DNA from: Pseudomonadota bacterium
GTDB lineage: Bacteria; Pseudomonadota; Alphaproteobacteria; CACIAM-22H2
Direction: 5' to 3'
NCBI GenBank assembly: GCA_020161965.1
Contig: JAIUNH010000232.1
Coordinates: 1 to 6,442 of the forward strand
Length of the DNA: 6,442 nucleotides
The notes below the pieces were generated by a model. The model saw nothing but the letters and a program-made list of their open reading frames with translations, was not told the origin of the DNA and ran no database searches. Shown here one piece after another: positions 1 through 5,185 of the stretch (its first letter is position 1; each line of letters opens with the position of its first letter). A program made the translations under genes and the position numbers.

Positions 1-33
1 GACGGCGTCGAGCACAACGGATTCCCGGCATGA
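1..33 (+). CDS. C-terminal end of an upstream gene (partial)
   Basis: Reading from base 1 gives an open frame ending DGVEHNGFPA and then TGA at 31-33. That stop overlaps the next gene's ATG at 30-32 in the ATGA arrangement used by the later genes here. Only ten residues are visible, so no function can be assigned. The overlap is the only support that this is the tail of a real upstream gene in the same operon. Confidence 0.45.
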   Translation, partial: DGVEHNGFPA

Positions 34-698
34 CGGACCGCCCCATCATCTTCTCCGCCCCGATGATCCAGGCGATCAACGGCAATCGGAAGACGCAGAC
101 CCGACGGCTGGCATCGTCGCCGCTCGCGCGCGTCCAGGTCGGCGATCGCCTCTGGGTTCGCGAAGCCTTCCGACTGGCATACGGCAATAGCTACTATCGC
201 GAAGATCTCGGCCGCGTCCCGCGTCCCTCCGATCTCGATCCGAAGACGACTGCGGTAGAATATCTGGCCGATGGCGAGCGCGAGCTGGGCGGGAAATCCT
301 ATCCATCCCTCCATATGCCGCGCTGGGCATCACGCTTGACGCTCATCGTCGAAGATGTCCGGTTCCAGTCGCTCCTCGATACCACGGAGACCGATGCTCA
401 AGCCGAAGGGCTGTTCTTCGATGAACCGACCGAAGCGGATAAGGAATGGGCGGCCGCGCGAGCGGAAGAAACTGGTAGCGACCCGGAAATGCGCGGCGTC
501 TGGATCATTCCAGGCACCGATTGCGGCTGGGGGCGGCATCCGCGCGCGCCGCTTTGGGGGCCAACCGCCGTCTCCGCCTTTCACGCGCTATGGAACAGCC
601 TCCACACCAATGAGGGCGAGCGCTGGGAGGACAATCCCCAGATTGTCGCGCTGACCTTCCGCGTCGTCCGCGAGAACATCGATCGGATCGGCGCATGA
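30..698 (+). CDS. ASCH/PUA-like phage-associated protein of unknown function
   Basis: This 222-residue protein resembles a group common in phages and prophages, often labelled hypothetical or ASCH-related. Seen in the sequence: an N-terminal segment with PMIQAINGNRKTQTRRL (residues 11-27), then GDRLWVREAF (38-47), a central HMPRWASRLTL stretch (95-105), DAQAEGL (122-128), and a C-terminal FHALWNSL (184-191) followed by a W..NP element and a final beta-strand-like VALTFRV. This order (K-T-x-TRR, GDxLWVRE, HMPRWASR, AxAEG, LW..N, W..NPxV) is the recurrent pattern of the group. ASCH/PUA folds are known to bind RNA or modified nucleotides; a role here is inference only. It starts at the ATG overlapping the previous stop and its own stop overlaps the next gene's ATG, so translation is probably coupled. 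The family assignment is from memory of the motif pattern. Confidence 0.75.
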   Translation: MTDRPIIFSAPMIQAINGNRKTQTRRLASSPLARVQVGDRLWVREAFRLAYGNSYYREDLGRVPRPSDLDPKTTAVEYLADGERELGGKSYPSLHMPRWASRLTLIVEDVRFQSLLDTTETDAQAEGLFFDEPTEADKEWAAARAEETGSDPEMRGVWIIPGTDCGWGRHPRAPLWGPTAVSAFHALWNSLHTNEGERWEDNPQIVALTFRVVRENIDRIGA

Positions 699-880
699 CG
701 CGGATCTGCCTCTACTGCCCGAACCCGGTGCCGCCCTCTCGCCAGAACCCGAAGTTCTGCTGCGGCACCTGTCGCACCAATTTCCACAACGGCCTGCGCA
801 AGCTTGGCGAGCGCCTTTTCAACCAGGGCGCCGTCACGATCGAGCAGGTCAGGGCCGAGAATACGGCAACGAAGCCGTAA
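695..880 (+). CDS. small Cys-rich putative zinc-finger protein
   Basis: This 61-residue protein is coupled to the preceding gene by an ATGA overlap at 695-698. Its N-terminal half carries C5-x2-C8, then after 13 residues the C22/C23-x2-C26 group, with H31 nearby. This is the pattern of a compact treble-clef or zinc-ribbon site, and PKFCCGTCR resembles the 'KFCS..CR' knuckle of many small phage zinc-finger proteins. The C-terminal half (GLRKLGERLF onward) is basic and probably helical. Such proteins usually bind nucleic acid or act as adaptors, but no specific role can be read here. A ~50-base gap separates it from the next gene, the largest gap in this phage-like block. Confidence 0.7.
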   Translation: MTRICLYCPNPVPPSRQNPKFCCGTCRTNFHNGLRKLGERLFNQGAVTIEQVRAENTATKP

Positions 881-887
881 ACGCCTC

Positions 888-911
888 GCCGGGCGGCGAA
901 ATGTGCCCGGC
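888..911 (+). repeat. GC-rich inverted repeat (7-bp stem, 10-nt loop)
   Basis: GCCGGGC at 888-894 pairs perfectly with GCCCGGC at 905-911 across a 10-base loop. It lies in the only real gap of the left operon, between the zinc-finger stop (880) and the ribosome-binding site of the HU gene. No T-run follows, so a standard intrinsic terminator is unlikely. It could be an RNA structure affecting HU translation or mRNA processing, or chance in GC-rich DNA. Confidence 0.35.
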
Positions 912-930
912 ACGATGATGGAGTGCAGAA

Positions 931-1188
931 ATGTCGAAACCCGCTCTCATTACCGCCATTTCGGAGGCGGCTGGAATTTCGAAGAAGGACGCCGGCGCCG
1001 TGGCTGATGTGCTCGGCAACGCGATCTCGTCGGTCGTGAACGAGACGGGCCGCCTGATGCTGCCCGGCCTGGGCACGCTGAAGAAGGTCCACAAGAACGC
1101 CCGCGTCGCCCGCAATCCTCGGACCGGCGAAGAGATCCATGTCGCCGCGCGCGACGCGATCGTCCTCAAGGCGTCCAAGGGGAACTGA
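931..1188 (+). CDS. HU/IHF-family DNA-binding protein
   Basis: At 85 residues this matches the usual HU length (~90). An N-terminal helical part (SKPALITAISEAAGISKKDA) is followed by the LPGLGTL turn (residues 44-50) and the basic beta arm KNARVARNPRTGEEIHV (55-71). RNPRTGE holds the signature of the family and the conserved Pro (residue 63) that intercalates into the minor groove and bends DNA. The C-terminal AIVLKASKG segment also fits. The start at 931 is supported by GGAG at 920-923, seven bases upstream. HU proteins bind DNA as dimers and assist recombination, replication or packaging. Lying in the operon that ends in xis-like and int genes, it may support site-specific recombination of the element, but that is inference. 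It could instead replace or modulate host HU. Confidence 0.93.
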   Translation: MSKPALITAISEAAGISKKDAGAVADVLGNAISSVVNETGRLMLPGLGTLKKVHKNARVARNPRTGEEIHVAARDAIVLKASKGN

Positions 1189-1189
1189 T

Positions 1190-1396
1190 ATGGCGCCGGC
1201 TGCCAACCGCTTCCCCGATAGCGCGTCCCTCGTGGCGGCGCGGGCCGGCTGGCAGCCGGTTCCATATCGGACCGGCGATCGCTGCCCGTGCTGCGGGCAT
1301 TCGAATTTCTACATGGGCAGGCGGTCGGCGGAGTGCGCGAATTGCGCGACCCCGCTCCCGATCCCGATCGTCGGCGCCGAGCGGGAGAAGAACTGA
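1190..1396 (+). CDS. small zinc-ribbon protein
   Basis: This is a 68-residue protein. The ATG at 1190 is preferred over an in-frame ATG at 1139, which lies inside the HU gene. It has AAGGGGA at 1177-1183 just upstream and sits 1 base after the HU stop. A classic two-knuckle zinc ribbon is visible: C32-P-C-C35 and C49-A-N-C52, with an extra C34 and H37. The N-terminal ~30 residues include a hydrophobic/aromatic stretch (ARAGWQPVPY) and the tail is Pro-rich (TPLPIPIVG). No enzymatic motif is present. It ends 1 base before the J-domain gene, so it belongs to the same unit. The function is unknown; binding nucleic acid or another protein through the ribbon is the likely mode. Confidence 0.75.
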   Translation: MAPAANRFPDSASLVAARAGWQPVPYRTGDRCPCCGHSNFYMGRRSAECANCATPLPIPIVGAEREKN

Positions 1397-1397
1397 C

Positions 1398-1973
1398 ATG
1401 CATCCATATCCTCTCGCCTGGCCCGACGGGTTGCCGCGCGCCGAGCGCAAGGTTGCGAGCAATTTCAAATCGGCCCTTCCTGCCGCGCTCAAGAATGTCG
1501 AAAAGGCGCTGGAAATGTTCGGCCGCGATACGGGCAAACCGGTCTCGGATATCGTGCTGTCCTCGAATGTCGGCGGCCTCTCGCTCAAGATGCCTGCCGA
1601 TACGGGCGTTGCCGCATGGTTCATGTGGGATGGGCAGCGCAGGTGCATCGCCGTCGACCGCTATCCCAAGCCCGAGGACAATCTGCAGGCGATCTATCAT
1701 GTGATCGAAGCGCGGCGCACGGAGATGCGCCACGGCGGCCTGCACATCGTTCGGCAGACCTTTCGAGGCTTTGTCGCCCTGCCGGCCCCCGATGGCGCCC
1801 GGCCATGGCGCGAGGTTCTGGGCTTCGCGCCGAACGTCGCCGTTTCTGCGATCGAGATCGACGAAGCATTCAAGCGCCAGGCGGCGAAGGCGCATCCGGA
1901 CGTTGGCGGTTCGGCCGACGAGATGGCCGCGCTGAACCGCGCGCGCCTGGAAGCGAAGGCGGCAATCGCATGA
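1398..1973 (+). CDS. J-domain protein with N-terminal domain of unknown function
   Basis: This is a 191-residue protein. The C-terminal ~60 residues form a J-domain: WREVLGFAPN (137-146), helix EIDEAFKRQAAKAH (153-166), the diagnostic HPD at 166-168, then VGGSADEMAALNRARLEAK. HPD is the motif that stimulates the DnaK/Hsp70 ATPase. The domain is at the C-terminus, unlike DnaJ itself, and no G/F or zinc region is present. The N-terminal part (YPLAWPDGLPRAERK..., SDIVLSSNV, ADTGVAAWFMWDGQ, IAVDRYPKPEDNL) matches a layout often seen in prophage 'DnaJ-like' proteins of alphaproteobacteria, with no known function. GGGAGAAG at 1383-1390 supports the start. It may recruit host DnaK to an element-encoded complex; this is inference. 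The stop overlaps the next gene's ATG (1970-1973). Confidence 0.88.
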   Translation: MHPYPLAWPDGLPRAERKVASNFKSALPAALKNVEKALEMFGRDTGKPVSDIVLSSNVGGLSLKMPADTGVAAWFMWDGQRRCIAVDRYPKPEDNLQAIYHVIEARRTEMRHGGLHIVRQTFRGFVALPAPDGARPWREVLGFAPNVAVSAIEIDEAFKRQAAKAHPDVGGSADEMAALNRARLEAKAAIA

Positions 1974-2188
1974 CGCGCTCCGATGACAGCGGAGCCGATC
2001 GGGCAGGGGAGGGAGCCACCTTCGACCTCGCCGCCTGGGTCGACACACCGGAGGGCGCCGCCGCGTGCCAGGCGCTTGCGCAGGCGCTCGATAGCCGCGC
2101 GGCGCGGTTCAGCGCACGCGGGCTGCCCGACATTGCGCGCGAGAACCGCGTGCTCGTCAGCCTCTTGAGAGCGAGGATCCTGCTGTGA
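1970..2188 (+). CDS. 72-residue protein of unknown function
   Basis: An ATG at 1970 overlaps the J-domain gene's stop (ATGA), and the frame runs to TGA at 2186-2188, giving 72 residues. The frame is open far upstream of 1970, but that part lies antiparallel-free inside the J-domain gene in another frame and is not coding. The protein has an acidic, flexible start (DDSGAD), then FDLAAWVDTPEGAAACQAL, an Ala-rich helix and a C-terminal helix-like RENRVLVSLLRARILL. No family is recognised, and no zinc, membrane or catalytic motif is seen. Support comes from the exact start/stop overlaps on both sides and from filling an otherwise empty 210-base gap in a packed operon. Confidence 0.65.
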   Translation: MTRSDDSGADRAGEGATFDLAAWVDTPEGAAACQALAQALDSRAARFSARGLPDIARENRVLVSLLRARILL

Positions 2189-2448
2189 TGAACCGTGCAT
2201 CACTTCCCGACTGGCCGCGCCTGATGACGATCGAGATGGCCGCCGCCTATCTTTCGCGCAGCGAGTCGACGATCAAGGATCGCGGTCCAACGCCGAAGCG
2301 GGATGGGCGCAGCGTGCTCTACGATCGCAAGGATCTGGACCGCTGGGCGGATCGGCTGGGCGGGCAACCCCTTACCGAGGTCGAGGAATCGGCCGAGGCG
2401 AAAGAGGTCGAGCGCCGCTTCCTGGAGAAGATGAATGGCGGCCACTGA
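2188..2448 (+). CDS. AlpA/MerR-like helix-turn-helix protein, possible excisionase
   Basis: The ATG at 2188 shares a base with the previous stop (TGATG). An in-frame GTG at 2185 would add one residue. The 86-residue protein has the helix-turn-helix layout of small phage regulators: LMTIEMAAAYLSRSESTIK (12-30) covers the first two helices, GPTPKRDGRSVLYDRKDLDRW (33-53) the wing and the 'x-D-L-x-x-W' closing helix. The tail (residues 62-86) is highly charged, Glu/Lys/Arg-rich. Known relatives are AlpA-type activators and Xis-type recombination directionality factors. Lying immediately before and overlapping the integrase gene by 14 bases fits an excisionase or integrase regulator, but the sequence alone does not separate these roles. 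Confidence 0.85.
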   Translation: MNRASLPDWPRLMTIEMAAAYLSRSESTIKDRGPTPKRDGRSVLYDRKDLDRWADRLGGQPLTEVEESAEAKEVERRFLEKMNGGH

Positions 2449-2992
2449 ACTCAAATACACCTACCTCGCCAAGGGAAAATATTGGCGGTTCCGGCACCCG
2501 ATCACCGGCGATTGCAAACTGCCGGGCCAGCCGGGCGAGAAGGAATTCAACCGCAAATACGAGGAGCTTTGCGCAAAGGTCGAGGCTCGGCCTGAGCCGG
2601 CTTCGAAGGATTCGTGGTCGTGGCTGATCAAGCGGTACCGCAAGAGCGGAGAGTTCCGGAGCCTCGCGGATTCGACGCAGCTCGATTATGGCAAGACACT
2701 CGATCTGATCGACGAATATCTGGGCGCACAGCCCTTCCGCCTTACCACTCGGGCGATGATCAAAGTCGTCCGCGACAAGTTCGCGGACCAGGCGCGCAAG
2801 GCGCATAAGATCAAGCAGATGACCAGCCGACTCTATAGCTGGGCGGACGAGGAGGAGCTGGTCCCGGAGGGGTTCAACCCGGCGGCGAAGCAACGCATGA
2901 TCTCGCCCGACAAGCGTTCCATCTCGCGGAAATACGCGGTGAAGACGATCTTCAAACCATCGGGCTTCGCGGGCCAGATATTCGGCTTGTAG
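2435..2992 (+). CDS. tyrosine integrase, truncated (N-terminal half only)
   Basis: The frame encodes 185 residues, but only about the first 151 look like integrase. Seen: an N-terminal arm-type segment with KYWRFRHPITGD (16-26), a linker, and a SAM-like core-binding domain from about residue 58 (SKDSWSWLIKRYRKS) through STQLDYGKTLDLIDEYLG, LTTRAMIKVVRDKFAD and QMTSRLYSWADEEELV to GFNPAA (146-151). Family members run on for another ~150-200 residues holding the catalytic Arg...HxxR...Tyr set. None of this is present. Residues from K152 to the TAG at 2990 are the antisense of the oxygenase gene and have no integrase character. As it stands the product could bind DNA at most; it cannot recombine. 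The start at 2435 overlaps the HTH gene by 14 bases; an out-of-frame ATG at 2431 is not used. Confidence 0.85.
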   Translation: MAATELKYTYLAKGKYWRFRHPITGDCKLPGQPGEKEFNRKYEELCAKVEARPEPASKDSWSWLIKRYRKSGEFRSLADSTQLDYGKTLDLIDEYLGAQPFRLTTRAMIKVVRDKFADQARKAHKIKQMTSRLYSWADEEELVPEGFNPAAKQRMISPDKRSISRKYAVKTIFKPSGFAGQIFGL

Positions 2993-3369
2993 AACGGCGC
3001 CGCGTTTTCGTATTGCGCGTATTCGCTGCCCGTCACTTCCGGCCGGCCGAAGCTCAGCAGCGTGCGGAAATCGGGCGGCGTCTCCACGCCGCGCGAGCGC
3101 GCCAGCGTGTTGGTTTCGGGCGGGGTATAGCCGCGCAGCATCGTGCCTTTGGGCGGGCGCAGCCTTTCCTTCTCCGCTTCCGGCAACGCGAAGAATTCCC
3201 ACGACAGGCGGCGCACTTCGGCGATCAGATCGGTAGGCACGCCATGGCCGCGAATGACCAGAAAGCCGATCTTGCGGCACGCCTCGTCGATCGTGCGGCC
3301 CAGCGTTGCGATCGCGGCTTCATCGCCCGAACGGATCGGCGAGATATCGACGACGGGGACGGCGCTCAT
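2833..3369 (-). CDS. isopenicillin N synthase-like Fe(II)/2-oxoglutarate-type oxygenase, truncated
   Basis: The frame encodes 178 residues, of which about 1-165 belong to the family. Seen: VPVVDISPI (4-12), the core IGFLVIRGHGVP (34-45), the helix LSWEFFALPEAEKERL (55-70), MLRGYTPPE (77-85), ARSRGVETPPDFRTLLSFG (90-108) and NIWPAKPDGL (130-139), then AYFREMERLSGEIMRCFAAGL. These are the N-terminal (DIOX_N-type) elements of the superfamily, usually ~330 residues long. The jelly-roll half with the iron-binding HxD...H and the RxS substrate motif is missing, replaced from residue ~166 by a short antisense tail of the integrase gene (PSGTSSSSSAQL). The gene is therefore broken. Its ATG overlaps the stop of the ring-opening amidohydrolase (ATGA), with GGAAGGA at 3378-3384 as ribosome-binding site, so the two were one operon. 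Confidence 0.88.
   Translation of the reverse strand: MSAVPVVDISPIRSGDEAAIATLGRTIDEACRKIGFLVIRGHGVPTDLIAEVRRLSWEFFALPEAEKERLRPPKGTMLRGYTPPETNTLARSRGVETPPDFRTLLSFGRPEVTGSEYAQYENAAPFYKPNIWPAKPDGLKIVFTAYFREMERLSGEIMRCFAAGLNPSGTSSSSSAQL
2878..2890. other. breakpoint between phage-like and chromosomal segments
   Basis: Integrase-like coding on the + strand is convincing up to codon 151 (2885-2887). Oxygenase-like coding on the - strand is convincing down to about residue 161-165 (2889-2875). The two meet in the short GC-rich stretch CCCGGCGGCGAAG. No insertion-sequence ends, tRNA fragment or long direct repeat flank it. The bases are so GC-rich that a few shared bases (microhomology) cannot be told from coincidence, so the exact base of the join is uncertain. 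Confidence 0.7.
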
Positions 3370-4388
3370 ACTTTGCTTCCTTCCGGCTTCACTTGAGCAA
3401 TAAACGACGCGAAGCCACCATCGTCCGGGCCTTGCGCTTCGGCGCCGCCCGAGACGAGTACGGCGCCATGGCCGATCGTCGAACCGATCATCGCGCCATA
3501 GGCCGCGCGCGAATGGCGATGCATCGCGATATCGTTGTCGAGATTCATCGCATGCGGCATCCCACGGATCGTGCCGTTGGCGGGCGCATCGCCCTTGGAG
3601 ATCGCGGCGATTAAGCGCTTCGATTGATCCGGCGATAGCTGGGGCGATGCCGCGAAGCCGAACTTCGCCAACGCCGCAGCGACCGACGGTGAGTCGAACG
3701 GATCGGCGAGCACGGCGTGCGAAACGGCGTAAGCGGGATCGCCGCCCGCCCCGTTCGCGAGCACGAAGATCTGCTGACCCGGCCCGTCATGCCGCGCCAC
3801 GACGAAAGCGCGGCTGGCGAAGTTTGCGTCCTTGCCGTCGAGAACTTCCGCCACACCAAGGGCGGCTTGTTTGCGCACGGCGGGATCGGCGGCCGGGTCT
3901 TCGAAATTCGAAGGCGCGCGCACGATCACCAACCCGATATCGTCGGCGCGCCAGTTCGACGCGGCCATCAGATCGGCGAGCTGGCGCGCGGTCGCATCGC
4001 GATGCTTGGCCGTGCCGTGATCGGCGGGTGCGATCTCGATGCGCGACACGCCCGCGAGCAAGCCGCGTTCGCCCGTCGCTTGGCCCCTTGTCCAAATGAC
4101 CAAATGCGGCGAGACCGGCCCTTCCGATCCGCCCGACACCAGGATCGGCACCTGCTCGGCGACCGCCGCTTCGTCGATACCCAGACGTTTGGCGAGCATC
4201 GAACGCAGCAGCAAATCGATCCAGGGCTTGGTGAAGTCGTTGCGCAGACCGTTCCCGCGCGTCTTGCACCACAGCCCGACGATGGCGGCGGGATCGATCG
4301 TTCCGCTATCCAGAATTTTGGCGAAGCCCGCGAGATCGTCGGGCGCGCGCATGGGCAGGCGGATCGGGCGTATCGCTGTCGTTTTCAT
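3366..4388 (-). CDS. ring-opening amidohydrolase (cyanuric acid amidohydrolase/barbiturase family), possibly altered active site
   Basis: At 340 residues this is close to the family's ~360. The family has three similar domains around a threefold active site and opens cyanuric acid or barbiturate rings by amide hydrolysis. First domain seen: K42 in CKTRGNGLRNDFT and S85 in VSGGSEGPVSPH. Third domain seen: K265 in ISKGDAPANG, RGMPHAMNLDNDI (275-287) and S313 in LVSGGAEAQGP, the most diagnostic motif. In the second domain the place of the usual Lys (V-K-x-P) reads VRAPSN with R157. The usual Ser-rich 'ASxSAG' segment reads SRAFVVARHDG (192-202), so this Lys-Ser pair appears lost. K54 also stands where the family usually has Arg. 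These alignments are from memory. The enzyme may use another substrate or be catalytically changed. It heads an operon with the oxygenase and is divergent from the GntR regulator. Confidence 0.9.
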   Translation of the reverse strand: MKTTAIRPIRLPMRAPDDLAGFAKILDSGTIDPAAIVGLWCKTRGNGLRNDFTKPWIDLLLRSMLAKRLGIDEAAVAEQVPILVSGGSEGPVSPHLVIWTRGQATGERGLLAGVSRIEIAPADHGTAKHRDATARQLADLMAASNWRADDIGLVIVRAPSNFEDPAADPAVRKQAALGVAEVLDGKDANFASRAFVVARHDGPGQQIFVLANGAGGDPAYAVSHAVLADPFDSPSVAAALAKFGFAASPQLSPDQSKRLIAAISKGDAPANGTIRGMPHAMNLDNDIAMHRHSRAAYGAMIGSTIGHGAVLVSGGAEAQGPDDGGFASFIAQVKPEGSKV

Positions 4389-4402
4389 GCTTCCTACTTT
4401 GC

Positions 4403-4416
4403 TGACGAATTAGTCA
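4403..4416. promoter_or_regulatory. second imperfect palindrome, TGAC-N6-GTCA
   Basis: TGAC (4403-4406) and GTCA (4413-4416) flank GAATTA, whose inner AATT also pairs, giving a 14-base palindrome with one mismatched pair. It lies 2 bases from the TTGTCGACAA palindrome, toward the hydrolase gene. It could be a second regulator half-site or site, or part of the hydrolase promoter. Weak evidence on its own. Confidence 0.3.
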
Positions 4417-4418
4417 AT

Positions 4419-4428
4419 TTGTCGACAA
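4419..4428. promoter_or_regulatory. candidate GntR-family operator, TTGTCGACAA
   Basis: TTGTCGACAA is a perfect 10-base palindrome. It fits the general GntR-family operator pattern NyGTM-(N0-1)-KACrN in its no-spacer form. It lies 31 bases upstream of the hydrolase start and 58 upstream of the regulator start, where a repressor could act on both promoters. It also overlaps a SalI-type GTCGAC hexamer, which is common by chance in GC-rich DNA. Confidence 0.5.
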
Positions 4429-4485
4429 TAAAGCCTAAAGATTGACCATTAGGGTAAATTGCCGGGAATGTGCTAAAGGGCGGAT

Positions 4486-5184
4486 ATGCCTGCCGACACG
4501 CTCGCCCCGCGCCCGCTGCAAGCCGCTTTGGTCTCCGCCAAGATCGTCGACGCGGTTTTGGAAGCGATCGCGCATGGGCGTTTGACCGCCGGCACGCGCC
4601 TGCGCGAGGAGGAAATCGCCGGGATTTTCGGTGCCAGCCGCGCCGCCGTGCGCGAGGCGTTGAAGGCGTTGGCCGAGCGCGGCGTGGCGGTGCTGCAGCC
4701 CAATCGAGGTGCCCGCGTCGCCTCGCCCACCGAGGACGAGGTCACCCAAACCTACGCCGCGCGCGCGCTGATCGAAGGGGCGATGGCCGCCGATCTCGCC
4801 CAGCACATCACCGCCGCCGATATCCGCAAACTGCGCGAACATATCGGCGCGCAGCGGCGCACCAACGACAGCGGCGAGCGACGCGAACATCTGCGTCTGA
4901 TGGGCGATTTCCACACGCTGCTCGCCACGCTGCACGGCAATTCGGTCGTCACCGAAACGCTGGAACGCCTGGTCGCGCGCACCAGCTTCATGACTGCGCT
5001 GTTCCCGCCGCAAACCCAAATCTGCGCGATCGACGATCACGTGGCGATGGTCGATGCGCTCGCCAAAGGCGACGGCGCGCTGGCGCAGCGTCTGGCGTCC
5101 AAACACATGATGGATAATCGCGCGCGCCTGCGCGCGGGCGCTTCCACGCCGACGGCCGATCTGCGCGCGGCATTGCTGCCCTAA
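4486..5184 (+). CDS. GntR-family transcriptional regulator, FCD (FadR-like) subgroup
   Basis: This is a 232-residue protein of normal length for the subgroup. Residues ~15-80 form the winged helix: SAKIVDAVLEAIAHGRLTAG, LREEEIAGIFGASRAAVREALKALAERG, then the wing LQPNRGARVAS (70-80). The C-terminal FCD domain (~85-215) is all-helical, with H143 (in GDFHTLL), H185 (in DDHVAMV) and H207 (in ASKHMMD) at the positions that hold a metal ion in many members. FCD regulators bind small organic acids or related metabolites and usually repress a neighbouring catabolic operon. Divergent placement next to the ring-opening amidohydrolase and nearby palindromes make that operon, and its own gene, the likely targets. 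The ligand is unknown; a ring-cleavage product is a reasonable guess. It converges with the amidohydrolase, with only one base between the two stop codons. Confidence 0.93.
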   Translation: MPADTLAPRPLQAALVSAKIVDAVLEAIAHGRLTAGTRLREEEIAGIFGASRAAVREALKALAERGVAVLQPNRGARVASPTEDEVTQTYAARALIEGAMAADLAQHITAADIRKLREHIGAQRRTNDSGERREHLRLMGDFHTLLATLHGNSVVTETLERLVARTSFMTALFPPQTQICAIDDHVAMVDALAKGDGALAQRLASKHMMDNRARLRAGASTPTADLRAALLP

Positions 5185-5185
5185 T

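Larger units (their letters stand above)
4389..4485. promoter_or_regulatory. divergent promoter region between hydrolase and GntR genes
   Basis: This 97-base spacer is markedly AT-richer than the flanking genes and must hold promoters for both directions. A TTGACC (4442-4447) on the + strand and a TTGACT (4418-4413) on the - strand are possible -35 boxes, forming a GTCAAT/ATTGAC inverted pair. No convincing -10 box follows either one, so I do not fix start points. AAAGGG at 4475-4480 is a good ribosome-binding site for the regulator. For the hydrolase, AGGAAG sits very close to the ATG. Confidence 0.65.

Noticed and set aside
849..2048. Long open frame on the - strand (399 codons)
   Set aside because: It is antisense to the HU, zinc-ribbon and J-domain genes, which all have clear family motifs. 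The product is Arg-rich and low in recognisable motifs, as expected of a GC-rich shadow frame.
2870..2900. Attachment-site core with flanking direct repeats
   Set aside because: I could find no repeated core sequence, tRNA end or insertion-sequence terminus at the join. It is kept only as one hypothesis needing the other junction.
2888..2992. C-terminal tail of the integrase frame as a genuine novel domain
   Set aside because: These bases encode the conserved AYFREMERLSGEIM and NIWPAKPDGL segments of the oxygenase on the other strand, so the tail is read-through of foreign sequence.
2372..3280. Open frame on the - strand (302 codons) spanning the breakpoint
   Set aside because: It is antisense to the HTH and integrase genes and out of frame with the oxygenase. 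Passing through both halves without any family motif marks it as a chance frame.
3717..4445. Open frame on the + strand (242 codons) opposite the ring-opening amidohydrolase
   Set aside because: The opposite strand carries the SGGSEG and SGGAEAQGP motifs of a known family. This frame has a shadow-like composition.
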